DNA of 64,000 nt from the NCBI GenBank assembly GCA_032209605.1, contig JASFXZ010000027.1, positions 9,815,372 through 9,879,371 of the forward strand, written 5' to 3'. The stretch comes from Mactromeris polynyma. Its lineage: Eukaryota > Mollusca > Bivalvia > Venerida > Mactridae. The position numbers and the translations under genes were made by a program. Under the pieces are notes generated by a model. That model had not been told where the DNA came from and searched no databases. It worked only from the letters and a program-made list of their open reading frames with translations. Shown here piece by piece: positions 44,807-57,400 of this stretch (positions are counted from its first letter, which is position 1; each line of letters starts with the position of its first letter).

Positions 44807-45452
44807 TGACCCAACGGACCAGGATGCACTCACAAGGAGGGGACACAAAACAATACCAAACTGACCAGGAGGCACACACAGGGAGGGGACACAAAACAAT
44901 ATCAAACGGACCAGGAGGCACACACAGTGAGGGGACACACAAACAGACCAGGAGGCAAACACAGGGAGAGGACACAAAAAAAATACCAAACTGACCAGGA
45001 GGCACACACATGGAGGGGACACAAAACAATACCAAACTGACCAGGAGGCACACACAGAGAGGGACACATAACAATATCAAACGGACCAGGATGCACACAC
45101 AGGGAGGGGACACACAAACGGACAGGAGGCACACACAGGGAGGGGACACAAAACAATACCAAACTGACCAGGAGGCACAAACAGGGAGGGGACACAAAAC
45201 AATACCAAACTGACCAGGAGGCACACACAGGGAGGGGACACACAAACGGACCAGGAGGCACACACAGGGAGGGGACACAAAACAATACCAAACTGACCAG
45301 GAGGCACAAACACAGAGGGGACACAAAATACGAAACGGACCAGGAGGCACACACACAGAGTGGGACACAAAATACAAGACGGACCAGGAGACACACACAC
45401 AGAGGGGACACACAATACAAAACGGAACAGGAGGCACACACATAGAGGGACC
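44807..45452. repeat. 46-bp minisatellite, about 14-15 copies, upstream of NUTF2
   Basis: The unit is GACCAGGAGGCACACACAGG, GAGGGGACACAAAACAATAC, CAAACT, with some shorter units (GGGGACACACAAACGGACCA). It is much more GC-rich and purine-biased than its surroundings. It starts about 850 bp upstream of the NUTF2 start codon. Long minus-strand frames (CVCASWSVWYCF repeats) result from composition. Confidence 0.92.
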
Positions 45453-48075
45453 GTTAGTTTTGCTAGTTATATTTCTCATTCGTAGTTTTATTTTTGCCCC
45501 CACCTCTCATCCCAATATTTGTATCCTAGGGATCCGCGTGTGGCCATGTTCTGTGAATAAAGCTTTGCCTAAGTGACTTTGTTCACAGTTTTAATCAACT
45601 TCGTTTCATACAACTAACATTTTTACTTATTTTTCTTACATTCAATTCCCCGTCTTACATGTAAACATAACAAATTCTTGGTAACTTCAGCCCTTTGATT
45701 ATCTGTTCGAGATTAGTAATTGTGATACGGCGATGACATTATTATGGTTTAGCTCTATATGTAACGATTGCCTGATTAGTCAACCATGGCCACAGTAAAT
45801 TGACCTTCAAAAAACACCGGTATGTTCCTGATCCGTGAACTAAGGCCACAGTAAATTGACCTTCAATCCAGATAGAAGAGAGAAGTTGTGCCAATATTGG
45901 ATTATGGTCGTACGTTTGGCATTAGGAAGTAGCTGACGGCCCAATGTTGGACCAACAGCAGGAAATCATGAGACAGAAGTAATGCCATGGCCCAACATTG
46001 GGCGTGTTATTTCTCCTGGTGAAAACTTGTATTGGCAGACATGTTTTCCCAACCAAGATTTTCGCTGCTAAATTAATGTTGGGCCAAGTTGTTAAGTAGA
46101 TTCTCCGTGATATTGCTTAAACAATGGATTAAACGATAAGATTTATGTTTTAACAAACGTAAATTTTTAATCATTTAGGTTGTAATAAATCCCTTTATTG
46201 TTATAAGTCTTAACTGACATTTGATACATTGGTTTAATAATTATAAAGTGCAAAAATCTTCGGAAAAACAATACCGAAAACTCCATTAACAATTGCAGGA
46301 GATTTTAAAGCATTTTACTAACTTGCACGTCGATTAGATTGAAATTCGTACGAAATACATGTACACACAACCGCGAGCCTATAAAATGCAACATAATGGG
46401 GTAAACATGTATGAAATGTGATTCAAAAATAAAGTACATTTTATTTGATTAAAATGTGCAACTCTAAGCTTTCAAAGGACAATATTACAATTTACCCTAT
46501 CCCAGGTAAAAAACAATTAAAATCCAATTAACTACCACCTTCATCACATGGACAGTTCGTAGCATGTTGTAGGGAAACTAGCTTTTATTAATCAGTCGAT
46601 TTCAAAAGTTTGCATGCATCGTAACTTAGAAACAGAACACAAAACACAACAATTAAAATATGTCATTTATCGCTTTATCTGCATTTTGCTTCGTATTCAA
46701 TGGTAAGACAAAAAAATAATTGCATATTTTTGCATTTTCGTCCATATTGATCAAAATATAGTGTCAGTAAAGGAGAGTAAGTGTCAGTGTGCTTTTGCAT
46801 GAAAGTTGAACTATCTTTTACGACGCATGTGCAGTATAATTATGGTATTTAAGGATAAAAAATTTGCATATCTTCATGGTCAATGCACGCTATAAATTAG
46901 AAATCGGTCCACCTTCGATAAAGAATTATTTATCATGTGCATTGACCATGAAGATTTACAGGTCAATACAATTATACAATAGTGAATATATATACATATA
47001 ACAAAAGTAGGCCTACGGTTGTGATGGGAGTAGTATCTTCTTAGCTCTTTACAAGTATACATGTACTATACTAGCACGTCGACTATTTAAATAGTCTAAT
47101 AACATAACACTTATAAAATAAATTTACTAATGTAACTGCATAGAAAACTAGTTCAAAAGAAGTTAAATTATGTAACAATTACAAAGTACAGTTTCAGGTA
47201 ATTTCACTAAGATACAAAGTTACTGAGTCCTACGATAAATACAAATACGAAGTTCATCATTGAGTATCACAACGATACACCGACATATAAGTCATGAGAA
47301 TGTGGACCTTCACAAATGAAGACAGCTGGTGTTCGCAGTCGGGATTTAGAAGTTGACGATTGTAATGAAAGTTTATCAAACCTTGAGTGCTCTACATTTT
47401 TTTTTCATATGTTTGACTCCAGTGTAGTGTTGCTATCAACAAAAGAAATTGAAATACGAACCAATAATTTATCTCGATTTACATTCATGTAATCATTTGC
47501 CGTCTTAAAATAATATCTAGTAGTGTGTGTCCCTAATATAGTTTTTCACGATAATGCCATCCTCTCAGCCCACCGTCCTTGACATTTCCACAGAACAGCC
47601 CGGTAACAATACGACGTCGTTGAACGACGGCATGTTTTGCATTTTAATGCTATGAACTCTGAGAAATAATGACTTTCAATGATTTGCCCATACCGTTTAT
47701 CAAGAACATCTGCATTTAATGCACCTATTATTTATGCGTATGTATGCATTCGGATAACACAAAATTTCGGATAGATTATTTGAAATAATGTTAATAACTG
47801 ATTACTTCGGCATATTATTACCATTATAAAATGTACATTAATGATGTTTTATTATTCTCACATAAATTGGCGAATATAGGCTGTGACGTTCTATGAGTAT
47901 GATTAATTATTGCACATTCACCAGAGCTTTCTTGTAGAAAAATCAGAATTGCTCCCAAACGAAAACGATAATAAAGTGAACTTGAACTCTGTGAACTCTT
48001 TCAAACTAGCGTTGATAAAAAGTGATAAAGCGCACTACCCTATGGTATTAAAGCCAGTATTGGTTTCTACCACAA
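45453..48075. other. Intergenic stretch between NUTF2 and CLPTM1L
   Basis: No gene was recognised. Palindromic 10-14-mers CCAATATTGG, CCCAATGTTGG and GCCCAACATTGGGC cluster at 45888-46090, perhaps a decayed element. A 19-bp perfect inverted repeat lies at 46870-46955. Otherwise it is AT-rich unique-looking DNA. Confidence 0.5.
46870..46955. repeat. Stem-loop with perfect 19-bp arms
   Basis: ATCTTCATGGTCAATGCAC at 46870-46888 is exactly complementary to GTGCATTGACCATGAAGAT at 46937-46955, with a 48-nt loop. No protein-coding content. Confidence 0.9.
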
Positions 48076-48352
48076 AGCGGATCCGTGGTAACGCGCTGGA
48101 CTTGTAATCCAGGGAACGCAGGTTCGATTCCCTGCTCCATCACTGACCGTACTAACGAGACTTTAAAAACTGAGGGCCTGTGTATGATGCTTTACATCCA
48201 GCACGTAAAAGAACCAGGGGTGCTTCTGGAACTGGGGCATCTCCTGTATCATGCACTATCCTCCAAAAATCTAATATGACTAACATTCTTCTGGAGGCGT
48301 CGCCCATATGGGAAACCGGTGGCGACGATAAATAAACGCAAATACAAATACC
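48076..48352 (+). mobile_element. tRNA-derived SINE (tRNA-Thr-like head)
   Basis: The head reads GTGGTAACGCGCTGG, CTGGACTTGTAATCCAG (anticodon-arm-like, TGT) and the B box GGTTCGATTCC. The D-arm start is missing and the T loop is one base too long, so it is not a functional tRNA. A 200-bp body follows. It ends GTCGCCCATATGGGAAACCG, GTGGCGACG and an A-rich ATAAATAAACGCAAATA tail. A relic of the same tail lies inverted at 63297-63335. Confidence 0.78.
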
Positions 48353-48384
48353 ACAAATCATTCAGATTTTATGACCATTAAAGC

Positions 48385-49675
48385 TCTGTGTGAAGCTAGC
48401 TTGGTGATGCACATTCTGGAAAAGGATCAGCCATCTGGGACCCTTACACAAGTAGAAACATTCAACAAATTGAGGTGATCCAATGCCAGACATCAAGGTT
48501 CTTCATGGGCAATTATGAGAGAACCAGCAACACACTGGAATGGTTGCTGACATAGGCTGGCAATCTGTTCAACAAAGGAGAGCTAACAACCTTGCAACCA
48601 TGATGTATCAAAACTATCATATCATGGATGATCTTTCGGAAATCCTAGCTGAAACTTGCATCCATCTGCACTTTCCAATACAGGTCATACATTCAGATGC
48701 ATGGTTCCATTTAGCAGAACTCATATATATTATTACATGTCCTTTCTTTCCAGACAGCATCTAACTCTGGAGCAAGCTCCCAGAGTACATTGCCACCGCC
48801 TGGGAACTATGAGCTTTTCAAGGCAGGATTGGCAAATCTCCTAGATACCCCTCCATTGACTTTGGTCCCTTATTTCTTTCTCTTAAATTATCATTTTTTT
48901 TGTTCACCTCACAACGTTTTTGTGCATACACTCATTTCAAGAGTGAGTCCTGCAAATTCTACTGGAGAAGAAGAGGACGACAGTGGCTACGATTAAGATC
49001 CCATAATCCTAGACTCGTGTTCCAGGGTGAGTGCCTGGGGAGTCCCATAATTATATACAATTTATATGATTACCAGAGTTTGTGTTATATTAGACCATTT
49101 GATGATCAAGTGAAACAGCATAAATTTCAGTAACATAAATTATCACAAAAACACAGTAAAATACAGCTGGTCATTTCAACTGTTGGAACTGTTGTGTACA
49201 TGACTGTCCTCTTTAAACTATGGACATATTACAATGGATGACATAGTCATCTCTACATTGTTTGTAACAAGATCAAAACTTCTATAATTGCATTTCTAAG
49301 TCAAGAAAGTTATTGACCTTTTTGTGTTTTAAATGTATGTTATATTTCCCTTTCCCCTGTGCAATTATTTCACTTTACATGTAGTGTTCAGGTTATTTTC
49401 TACCTAGTTTCAGCCTATTGTTACCAGCGGTCTTGACTTGTCCTGTGATCTTTTTGATCTTCACTGTTTGTCCTCTTTGATTCTCCTAGTTATTCCTTAT
49501 AATCTCCCAGGCCATTCATTGCGTCTCTGTTCCTTAACATATGTACCCTTTAACCTCCTCAAATGCCTTATGTTTTATGGATTGTTGTTTTCCAACCAAC
49601 ACCGGCGAAATTAGGAAATGTCTATCACTTAATAGCCTAAATTAGGAAAACATAAAACTTAACAGGACAGGACAG
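48385..49675 (+). mobile_element. LINE 3' fragment (degenerate RT C-terminus plus 3' tail)
   Basis: Broken frames read IWDPYTSRNIQQIEVIQCQ, FFMGNYERTSN, DIGWQSVQQRRANNLATMMY, FFPDSI, LWSKLPEYIATA and ELFKAGLANLL. This order is the familiar C-terminal end of non-LTR (CR1/jockey-type) reverse transcriptases. There are at least two frameshifts and a stop in place of an Arg-type codon. The 3' part (about 49430-49675) is untranslated-like and ends in a CAGGACAGGACAGG run. It is inactive. Confidence 0.78.
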
Positions 49676-49878
49676 GATGTTGTTATTTATAGCAGATTTT
49701 TTTTCAGTGATAAGTGTAACCGCATTAAACTTTAGGAGATTTATTTATCTGTATTTGGTATTGTTGAACAGTTGTACTTCCGACTATGCTTTTTTTGGTC
49801 ATCTCAGGGTTGGAATCTTGATTAGAACTGACACTTCCATACCTCCAGCTTATCTAATTATCTGTTGGTCAATGTGTT

Positions 49879-51199
49879 CAGGACTTCAGTACTATAAAAT
49901 GTTAGGACTCCAGTACTTCAACATGTTAGGACTCCAGTACTTCAACATGTTAGGACTCCAGTACTTCAACATGTTAGGACTCCAGTACTCCAACATGTTA
50001 GGACTCCAGTACTCCAACATGTTAGGACTTCAGTACTTCAACATGTTAGGACTTCAGTACTTCAACATGTTAGGACTCCAGTACTCCCAACATGTTAGGA
50101 CTCCAGTATTCCAACATGTTAGGACTCCAGTACTCCAACATGCTAGGACTCCAGTACTCCAACATGTTAGGACTCCAGTACTCCCAACATGTTAGGACTT
50201 CAGTACTTCAACATGTTAGGACTTCAGTACTTCAACATGTTAGGACTCCAGTACTCCAACATGTTAGGACTCCAGTACTCCAACATGTTAGGACTCCAGT
50301 ACTCCAACATGTTAGGACTTCAGTACTTCAACATGTTAGGACTCCAGTACTCCCAACATGTTAGGACTCCAGTATTCCAACATGTTAGGACTCCAGTACT
50401 CCAACATGCTAGGACTCCAGTACTCCAACATGTTAGGACTCCGGTACTTCAACATGTTAGGACTTCAGTACTCCAACATGTTAGGACTCCAGCACTTCAA
50501 CGTGTTAGGACTCCAGTACTCCAACATGTTAGGACTCCAGTACTTCAACGTGTTAGGACTCCGGTACTCCAACATGTTAGGACTCCGGTACTTCAACGTG
50601 TTAGGACTCCAGTACACCAACATGTTAGGACTCCAGTACTTCAACGTGTTAGGACTCCAGTACTTCAACGTGTTAGGACTCCAGTACTTCAACGTGTTAG
50701 GACTCCGGTACTTCAACGTGTTAGGACTCCAGTATTCCAACATGTTAGGACTCCAGTACTTCAACGTGTTAGGACTCCGGTACTTCAACATGTTAGGACT
50801 TCAGTACTCCAACATGTTAGGACTCCAGTACTTCAACGTGTTAGGACTCCGGTACTTCAACGTGTTAGGACTCCAGTACTTCAACGTGTTAGGACTCCAG
50901 TACTTCAACGTGTTAGGACTCCGGTACTTCAACGTGTTAGGACTTCAGTACTCCAACATGTTAGGACTCCAGTACTTCAACGTGTTAGGACTCCGGTACT
51001 TCAACATGTTAGGACTTCAGTACTCCAACATGTTAGGACTCCAGTACTTCAACGTGTTAGGACTCCAGTACTTCAACGTGTTAGGACTCCGGTACTTCAA
51101 CGTGTTAGGACTCCAGTACTTCAACGTGTTAGGACTCCAGTACTTCAACGTGTTAGGACTCCGGTACTTCAACATGTTAGGACTCCAGTACTTCAACAT
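49879..51199. repeat. 24-bp minisatellite, about 55 copies, upstream of CLPTM1L
   Basis: The unit is ATGTTAGGACTCCAGTACTT then CAAC. The left half uses AACATGTT, and from about 50499 AACGTGTT dominates. Blocks such as TACTCCCAAC..AGTATTCC recur about 265 bp apart (50085 and 50350), showing higher-order duplication. It ends about 220 bp before the CLPTM1L start codon. The unit length is a multiple of three, which keeps frames open (MLGLQYFN repeats). Confidence 0.95.
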
Positions 51200-51419
51200 A
51201 ATCAGGAATTCTAAACTAAAGTATACAATTACACAGAATCAGTCATCAATTACTGGAAATACTGTGCACCGCTATCTGTCAATTTATCAATTTAATCTCT
51301 CTTGAGCAACAACCTCTCAACAACAGCCAAAATTGCTCTGTAATGTGTATGCATTTGTTATTGAATCTTTCACTACTGTACAGTTATCTCATTTCAGAGG
51401 CAAGACCCAAGGTTAAAGA

Positions 51420-54400
51420 ATGAAGCCATCATTCACTTTCATCATATGTGGCCTGTTTGTAGTATACATGGCATATTCCATGTACACTATTGGTTTGATA
51501 TTTTTCCCAACGCCATGTAAAGAGACGGGAAAATCTCGTAGATGTATCCAACCTTATATAACCAAGCAAAAAGATCTGCAGGTTTGTTGAAGTTTTACAC
51601 AGTTTGCATTTGCATGGTAGTCAGAAGATTCGCACATGTCTTGAAAAGTCCTTGAATTTGATGCCTAGTCCTTGAAAAGTACTTGAATTTGTAACAGCAA
51701 AAAATCTTTAAAAAGTACTTGAATTTAGAAAAGAAAAAAAATACATTTTGGTAAATTGCCCTTAAATTCTTCTGCTGCGAATAGAAAAAGCATAAAAATA
51801 ACAAACATGCCAACATTGAAAAATGCGGAAAAAAAGACGGCTATTTTCGACAGGGCCTACAGCTGTGTTACAGTATGGTAGTTGACCGGTTTTATGCCCT
51901 CTTAAAGTATTTCATACACTGTAATTTTATCTGCGCTTCAATGATGGTCTCCCCTGGGGATAAACTTGAAAAATACACTGGATCCCTTCTTCTCTATACA
52001 AAAAATCAACATTTTTAGTCCATGAAAATGGGGGGAAAGTATTTGAAAAGTCCTTGAGATGTACTTGAATATTGTTTGAAAGTTGTGTATGAACCATGAG
52101 TCAGTATACTGGACCAGTGTTCCTGAATGACTTACTGGTACTAACCTGTTCACACTTGTATCAGGCGACAAACAGTGTTCCTGAATGACTTACTGGTACT
52201 AACCTGTTCACACTTGTATCAGACGACAAACAGTGTTCCTGAATGACTTACTGGTACTAACCTGTTCACACTTGTATCAGACGACAAACAGTGTTCCTGA
52301 ATGACTTACTGGTACTAACCTGTTCACACTTGTATCAGACGACAAACAGTGTTCCTGAATGACTTACTGGTACTAACCTGTTCACACTTGTATCAGACGA
52401 CAAAATATGACTGTGCATGTATATTCAGACGCAAAAGAAAGTGTGCACTTTTGATTTTTTGATTATTTTAATTCTACAAGGTATAAAGTTGTCAAATTTG
52501 AAACAAACAAATATCGGTTGTTAGGGTTTATAGCAACAACGAAAATCAGTCAAGTTATGGCTAGTTATTACGTAATAGCGATTTTGCAGGATTTCGACGT
52601 GGAACATGTATGTATACACAAGTACAAGTGGCCAAACTTGTTTTCTCTACATTCTTTCACACATGTATAGTGCGAATATCACTGTAGATTTAGAACATTT
52701 ATAACAGAGAATATGCCACGACTATCAGAACATCAGTGTATTGACGCCTTAATGATGCTGGTCAGAGGTGACTCAGTCGCTTCAGATTCATGAGCACTTA
52801 ACTACCTTAGAAACACTATACATGTACATGTAATCAAGTTACGTGATAGGTGTATGCTAACGGGTACTGTTGCCGACCGTCCCCAATCCGGCAGGCCACG
52901 CCTGACTGGCGTCAGACTGGACCGTCACATTGAGTGACGCACATGAGACGTCGGTACCAAACCCCCTATGCTACAGAGTTATTAGACGGAATGGCGGTCA
53001 TACCAGATGTTAGTGCAACAGTAACATCATTTTGCAAGAAATTACAGTAATCTACGCAAGAAAACATCCCTTTGGCTGTTAGTGTATTTTTGATTGCATG
53101 TAGATGCGTCATACGTATTAACGAAATTCAAAACAATAAAATAAACACATTGGTTAGAAGGGTAATTGAATAAGCTAAAATACGATACCACACATGATAA
53201 TATTCCATCATTGGATTATCAGAAAATAAAAAAATAAAAAGTGCACACTTTCTTTGCGTTTGAGTATATTATTATGTCTCCCTCTCTCCGAGGGAGACAT
53301 ATTGTTTTTTCCTTTGGCGTCTGTCTGTCTGTCCGTCTGTCCACTTTAAGCTTGTCTGCGCTTTATCTCCAATACTGCTGGTTGGATTTCAGCCAAACTT
53401 TATAGGATTGATCATCATCAAGCGTACTTGTGCATCTTGTAATTTTTCACCCAGTTATGACCCTTTGATGTTTTACTGCCATCTGGGAGACATGTTTTTA
53501 GTAAAAAACAACCAACTAGTTTAAAGTCAAAAAAGATTGGGGGAACATGTATGTATTTCTTGTTACTCACTCTACACTTTTGCCATGTTTTATCAAAATA
53601 TATTGTGTAACAGTAACGAAGGAACAAAATGAAAATTTACCATTTTAAAGTCTGAGTCTGTGATTCAGTCTTAAAACGTTTGTGAATACGGGCCAGTTAA
53701 ATCCTCACCATTATGTACATTTTGTGTTATTTTAATATAAAATTCTTTATGAAGGAAACTCTTTGAAAGTTAGCATAATTACATGTATTTTCCTGTTTTC
53801 CCATGTGACCCCATCATGATACTGTTTGCTTGTATTTTGCTGTACTAACGAAATAACAAAATGGAAGAAAAATTTACTTTGATTTTCTTTTGGTTTCAGT
53901 TTTAATATCTTCTACAATTAATTAATGATGAAAATATCGTTTCTTTTCCATATGTTTCCTACATGTATTATGCCAAATTGTTTCAATGTATGTTTGATGT
54001 CAAAATACCTAAGTACCTGCAATACCAGAAGTAACGTGAAAATAGCAGCAAACACTGTACTGTTTAAATCTTAAATGTCTGTAAAAAACTAAAAGTTATT
54101 TGATAGGCATACCTGAATAATCTGTGCATTGTTACATAGCACAAACCATGATTTATGTGATGTGCCATAATTATCTAAAATCATTCCATGAAAATTTTTC
54201 AATGTTTTGGATTTCAGCTTCAAAAGTTTCTTTCTGTAAACTACATCATGTACAGTCGGACCTTGTTTATTCAACAACTTTCTATCCGAATACTCAGTAT
54301 CATCCGAAATAAGTATCAGGTCCCGATGTAACTTTTTTGCAAACTTTTTTTGCTATCTAATTGAAAAGGGCTAATTGAAACCACCTACTATTCGGACCTG

Positions 54401-57400
54401 AGCAATTGTAATGAATGAGGTCTGACTGTATTTGATTTGCAAAAAATATGTATTGGTTTATTGAAGCGTTTCATTTTTCCATTTACAGATGGCCATTTAT
54501 ACCTCATTGAAAACCAACCAAATATCATCGGAAGATCTTACGCTTGTGTGGAATTTAAGCAATTTCTCCATCACAGAAGTTGTTGAAAAGTAAGTTCTAA
54601 CTTCCTTTCAAAGCTTGTGCTCATTCACGGGATATTGTCACAAATAATCTCCATTTATTCATTCTAGAGTTCTATACCTTTATTCCTTCTATAGCATATG
54701 TGAAGGGAGAGAACTCTTTTTAAGAGATTGATGAAAGTGTACAGTTTATTCTTTCAATTGAACTGTGAACTACAACAATATTAAACACATTAATCATCAT
54801 TTAATAAACAACACTATTCTGTGTGAACATGTTTCTTGAAACGACTAACCTATTGACTCTGTTTGTCATCCAATCATGTTTGACTTGGGCTACTATACAC
54901 TTGCTGCAGTTTTTGGCACTGTATTATGTATGTGGCGTTCCCGGTAGCAACTTATTCCTTCTCTTTGCCTACAAAGTCGTGTGACTTGCTGCTTAAATAA
55001 TGGTTTTACAATTGCTGGTTGAACTGTAATATTGATGTTTATACTACAGGAACATCAATGTGACTATACCGTCAAAGACAAGAAGGAATGGTACTCTGTA
55101 TTTACATGTATTTGTGTGTCCCAATAAACAGGACCCATTGTCCAGCAAGTATGCTTCACATGATCAATCTGCTATCACCACTTACATGATACCACAATCA
55201 TCTACATTTAACTTACTCGGAGAGGCAGAAAATAAGGTATTTTGTAGACTATTTTTCCTTACAGTAAAACCTTACTTAAAGGCCATCTCAAAATTAAGGA
55301 GACAGTTTTCAGGTCCATTCTCACTATTTTGCTCTCAATTCAACTTCAGTATAAAGACCACCTCAATATTAAGACCAGTTTTTGAGGGTCCCAAGGGTGG
55401 TCTTATTATTGAGGTTTTACTGTATAGTCATATCAACCTTTACTGAAGCATATGACAAAGTTCATGTGATGTTTCATGACATTGTGTTTTTCATTAGTTT
55501 TAGCTGTCTTACTTCAAAATATATCTACAGTTGGATTTCGTTCATTTAAATTCATTGGGTCCGAAATTTTATTTCCAATAAAACATGGTTTCGAATAGCT
55601 CATTTCAATTTGATGTGCATAAGAAGATACATTGGAACATGATATTTATTTCTGATGATACCAAGAATTCAAATAGAAGGTTGTCGAATAAACGATGTCG
55701 GACTGTATCTGATATGAGAGGAGTTATTGTTAAATCATGACAGCTTTTACTTGATCATTTTAAAACGGCATCGGAATTGTCGTAGTCCATATATTAAACT
55801 TAAGCAAGATGTCTTAGAGAGATATCTACTTTTTCTTACACAATCAGGCTGACATATTTTTAAATCTATAATTTTTCATCTATGCTTGTTCAACATTTTG
55901 ATGACGTATCCATAATTAAAGTATATTTGATATTTTGTTGAAACTATGACTTTTTGTAGGATAGAAAACCATCAACTAAAGGAAAACCAGTGACACACTG
56001 GAGGTCAAAGGTCACTGTTAATGTTATGGAAGATGAAATGGCGTTTGATAGACAAGGTGTGCCCAATGAATTAATGAGATATCTCAGGTAATGAAATAAC
56101 TATCAGTGCAATTTGATTCGGTTGTCCTGATAACTCATGGATAGTGACCTTTACTGAGCTAAGGGGGGAGCGTTTTTATAAAAATTGGAATAAGGTAAAA
56201 AAAACATTTAATCTTATCTTACAGGGCAAAACTTGGGGATGTGAAACGGCTTTTCCTTAAGTCTAATTTGTCATTGTTCATGTCACAAAATTCTACTAGT
56301 CCCTTCCAATGCAAGTTAGTCCTGCAGTGATGTAGGTGGGTGCAGGACTGGCAGACTAACTTTAGTGTAGAATACTGATAATGCTACATTAATTGTGAAA
56401 CAAGTTATTACTATTTATATTACATACTCTGGACGACTACTTCCTGAGTCACTGAATGGTAGTACTTGGTACTTGCACCTACTTCAGGGATGGTGATGTT
56501 CAGGAAGCTACCTCTCCCTGGGTGGCATTGGTACGACCTTCCGATATAGGGGTCGGGCTCTACACTCTTATGCCTCCTTTTATACTGCAGGCATTGCTCA
56601 GCCAAACCACTTGCCCTAAATCATTCTTTCAAGCCCAAATTTATCTAACACAGTCATATATCTGAACAATTGAAAGATTGATTTTTTCTCCATTTCCTTA
56701 AAAAGATTCACTAAAATTTAACACTTGCCCGGTCGGTCTAGCTCTCAGTTATTTCTGCTTGCCTGAAATCAAACTTACTAGCCCCGGGCTTCTGCCAGTG
56801 GGTTACCATGACGACTGATACTGTAGTGTAATACTCTGTGACAGTACAATGACCTGAATCTTACACTAATAAATTAGTAAATAAAGAGTAAATATATTAT
56901 AGAATGGTTAAAGGGAGAAAACTCTAGTCAATTATTTGTATTTGAATTGACAAAGAAACAAATTTTGAGCAATGTTTGATATGAGATAATGTATACAATC
57001 TCGTCACTTAATGTTAACATTTTGCTTATTTTACAGGATCACACCAGAGGGAGATTATCTGCCTGTAGTTTATATTGATCAACTTGGATTCCGTATCAAA
57101 GATTTAATGGTAAGGAAATACAGTTGGACCTCATTTATATGACAACCTTCTATCCGAATACTTGGTATCATCCGAAATAAATATCAGGGCACGATGTATC
57201 TTCTTATCCATGTCGAATTGAAATGGGCTATTCGAAACCATGTATTATGTGAAATATGTGATATCCAATTTGACGTCCTAGACTCAAAGTCACATCTAAA
57301 ATATACTTGGGGACTTTAAAAACACCTCACTCATTTAAGTATAGTGTTTTTAAATGAGATTACTTACACTTATCAATTAAATAAATGCGTAGATGCATAC

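Noticed and set aside
44763..45503. A 246-residue Cys/Trp-rich minus frame
   Set aside because: It comes from the GC-rich 46-bp array. Three frames are open together, and no promoter or splice context supports a gene.
48085..48150. A functional tRNA-Thr(TGT)
   Set aside because: The anticodon arm and B box are good, but the D-arm start is missing, the T loop has an extra base and it continues into a SINE body.
49879..51199. CRISPR-like array
   Set aside because: Direct repeats have no unique spacers; the organism is an animal, and the region is a plain tandem minisatellite.
49677..51305. Overlapping frames of up to 341 residues with MLGLQYFN or HVRTPVLQ repeats
   Set aside because: A 24-bp repeat keeps all non-stop frames open on both strands. 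An extra base in some units shifts frame, which would not be tolerated in a real gene.
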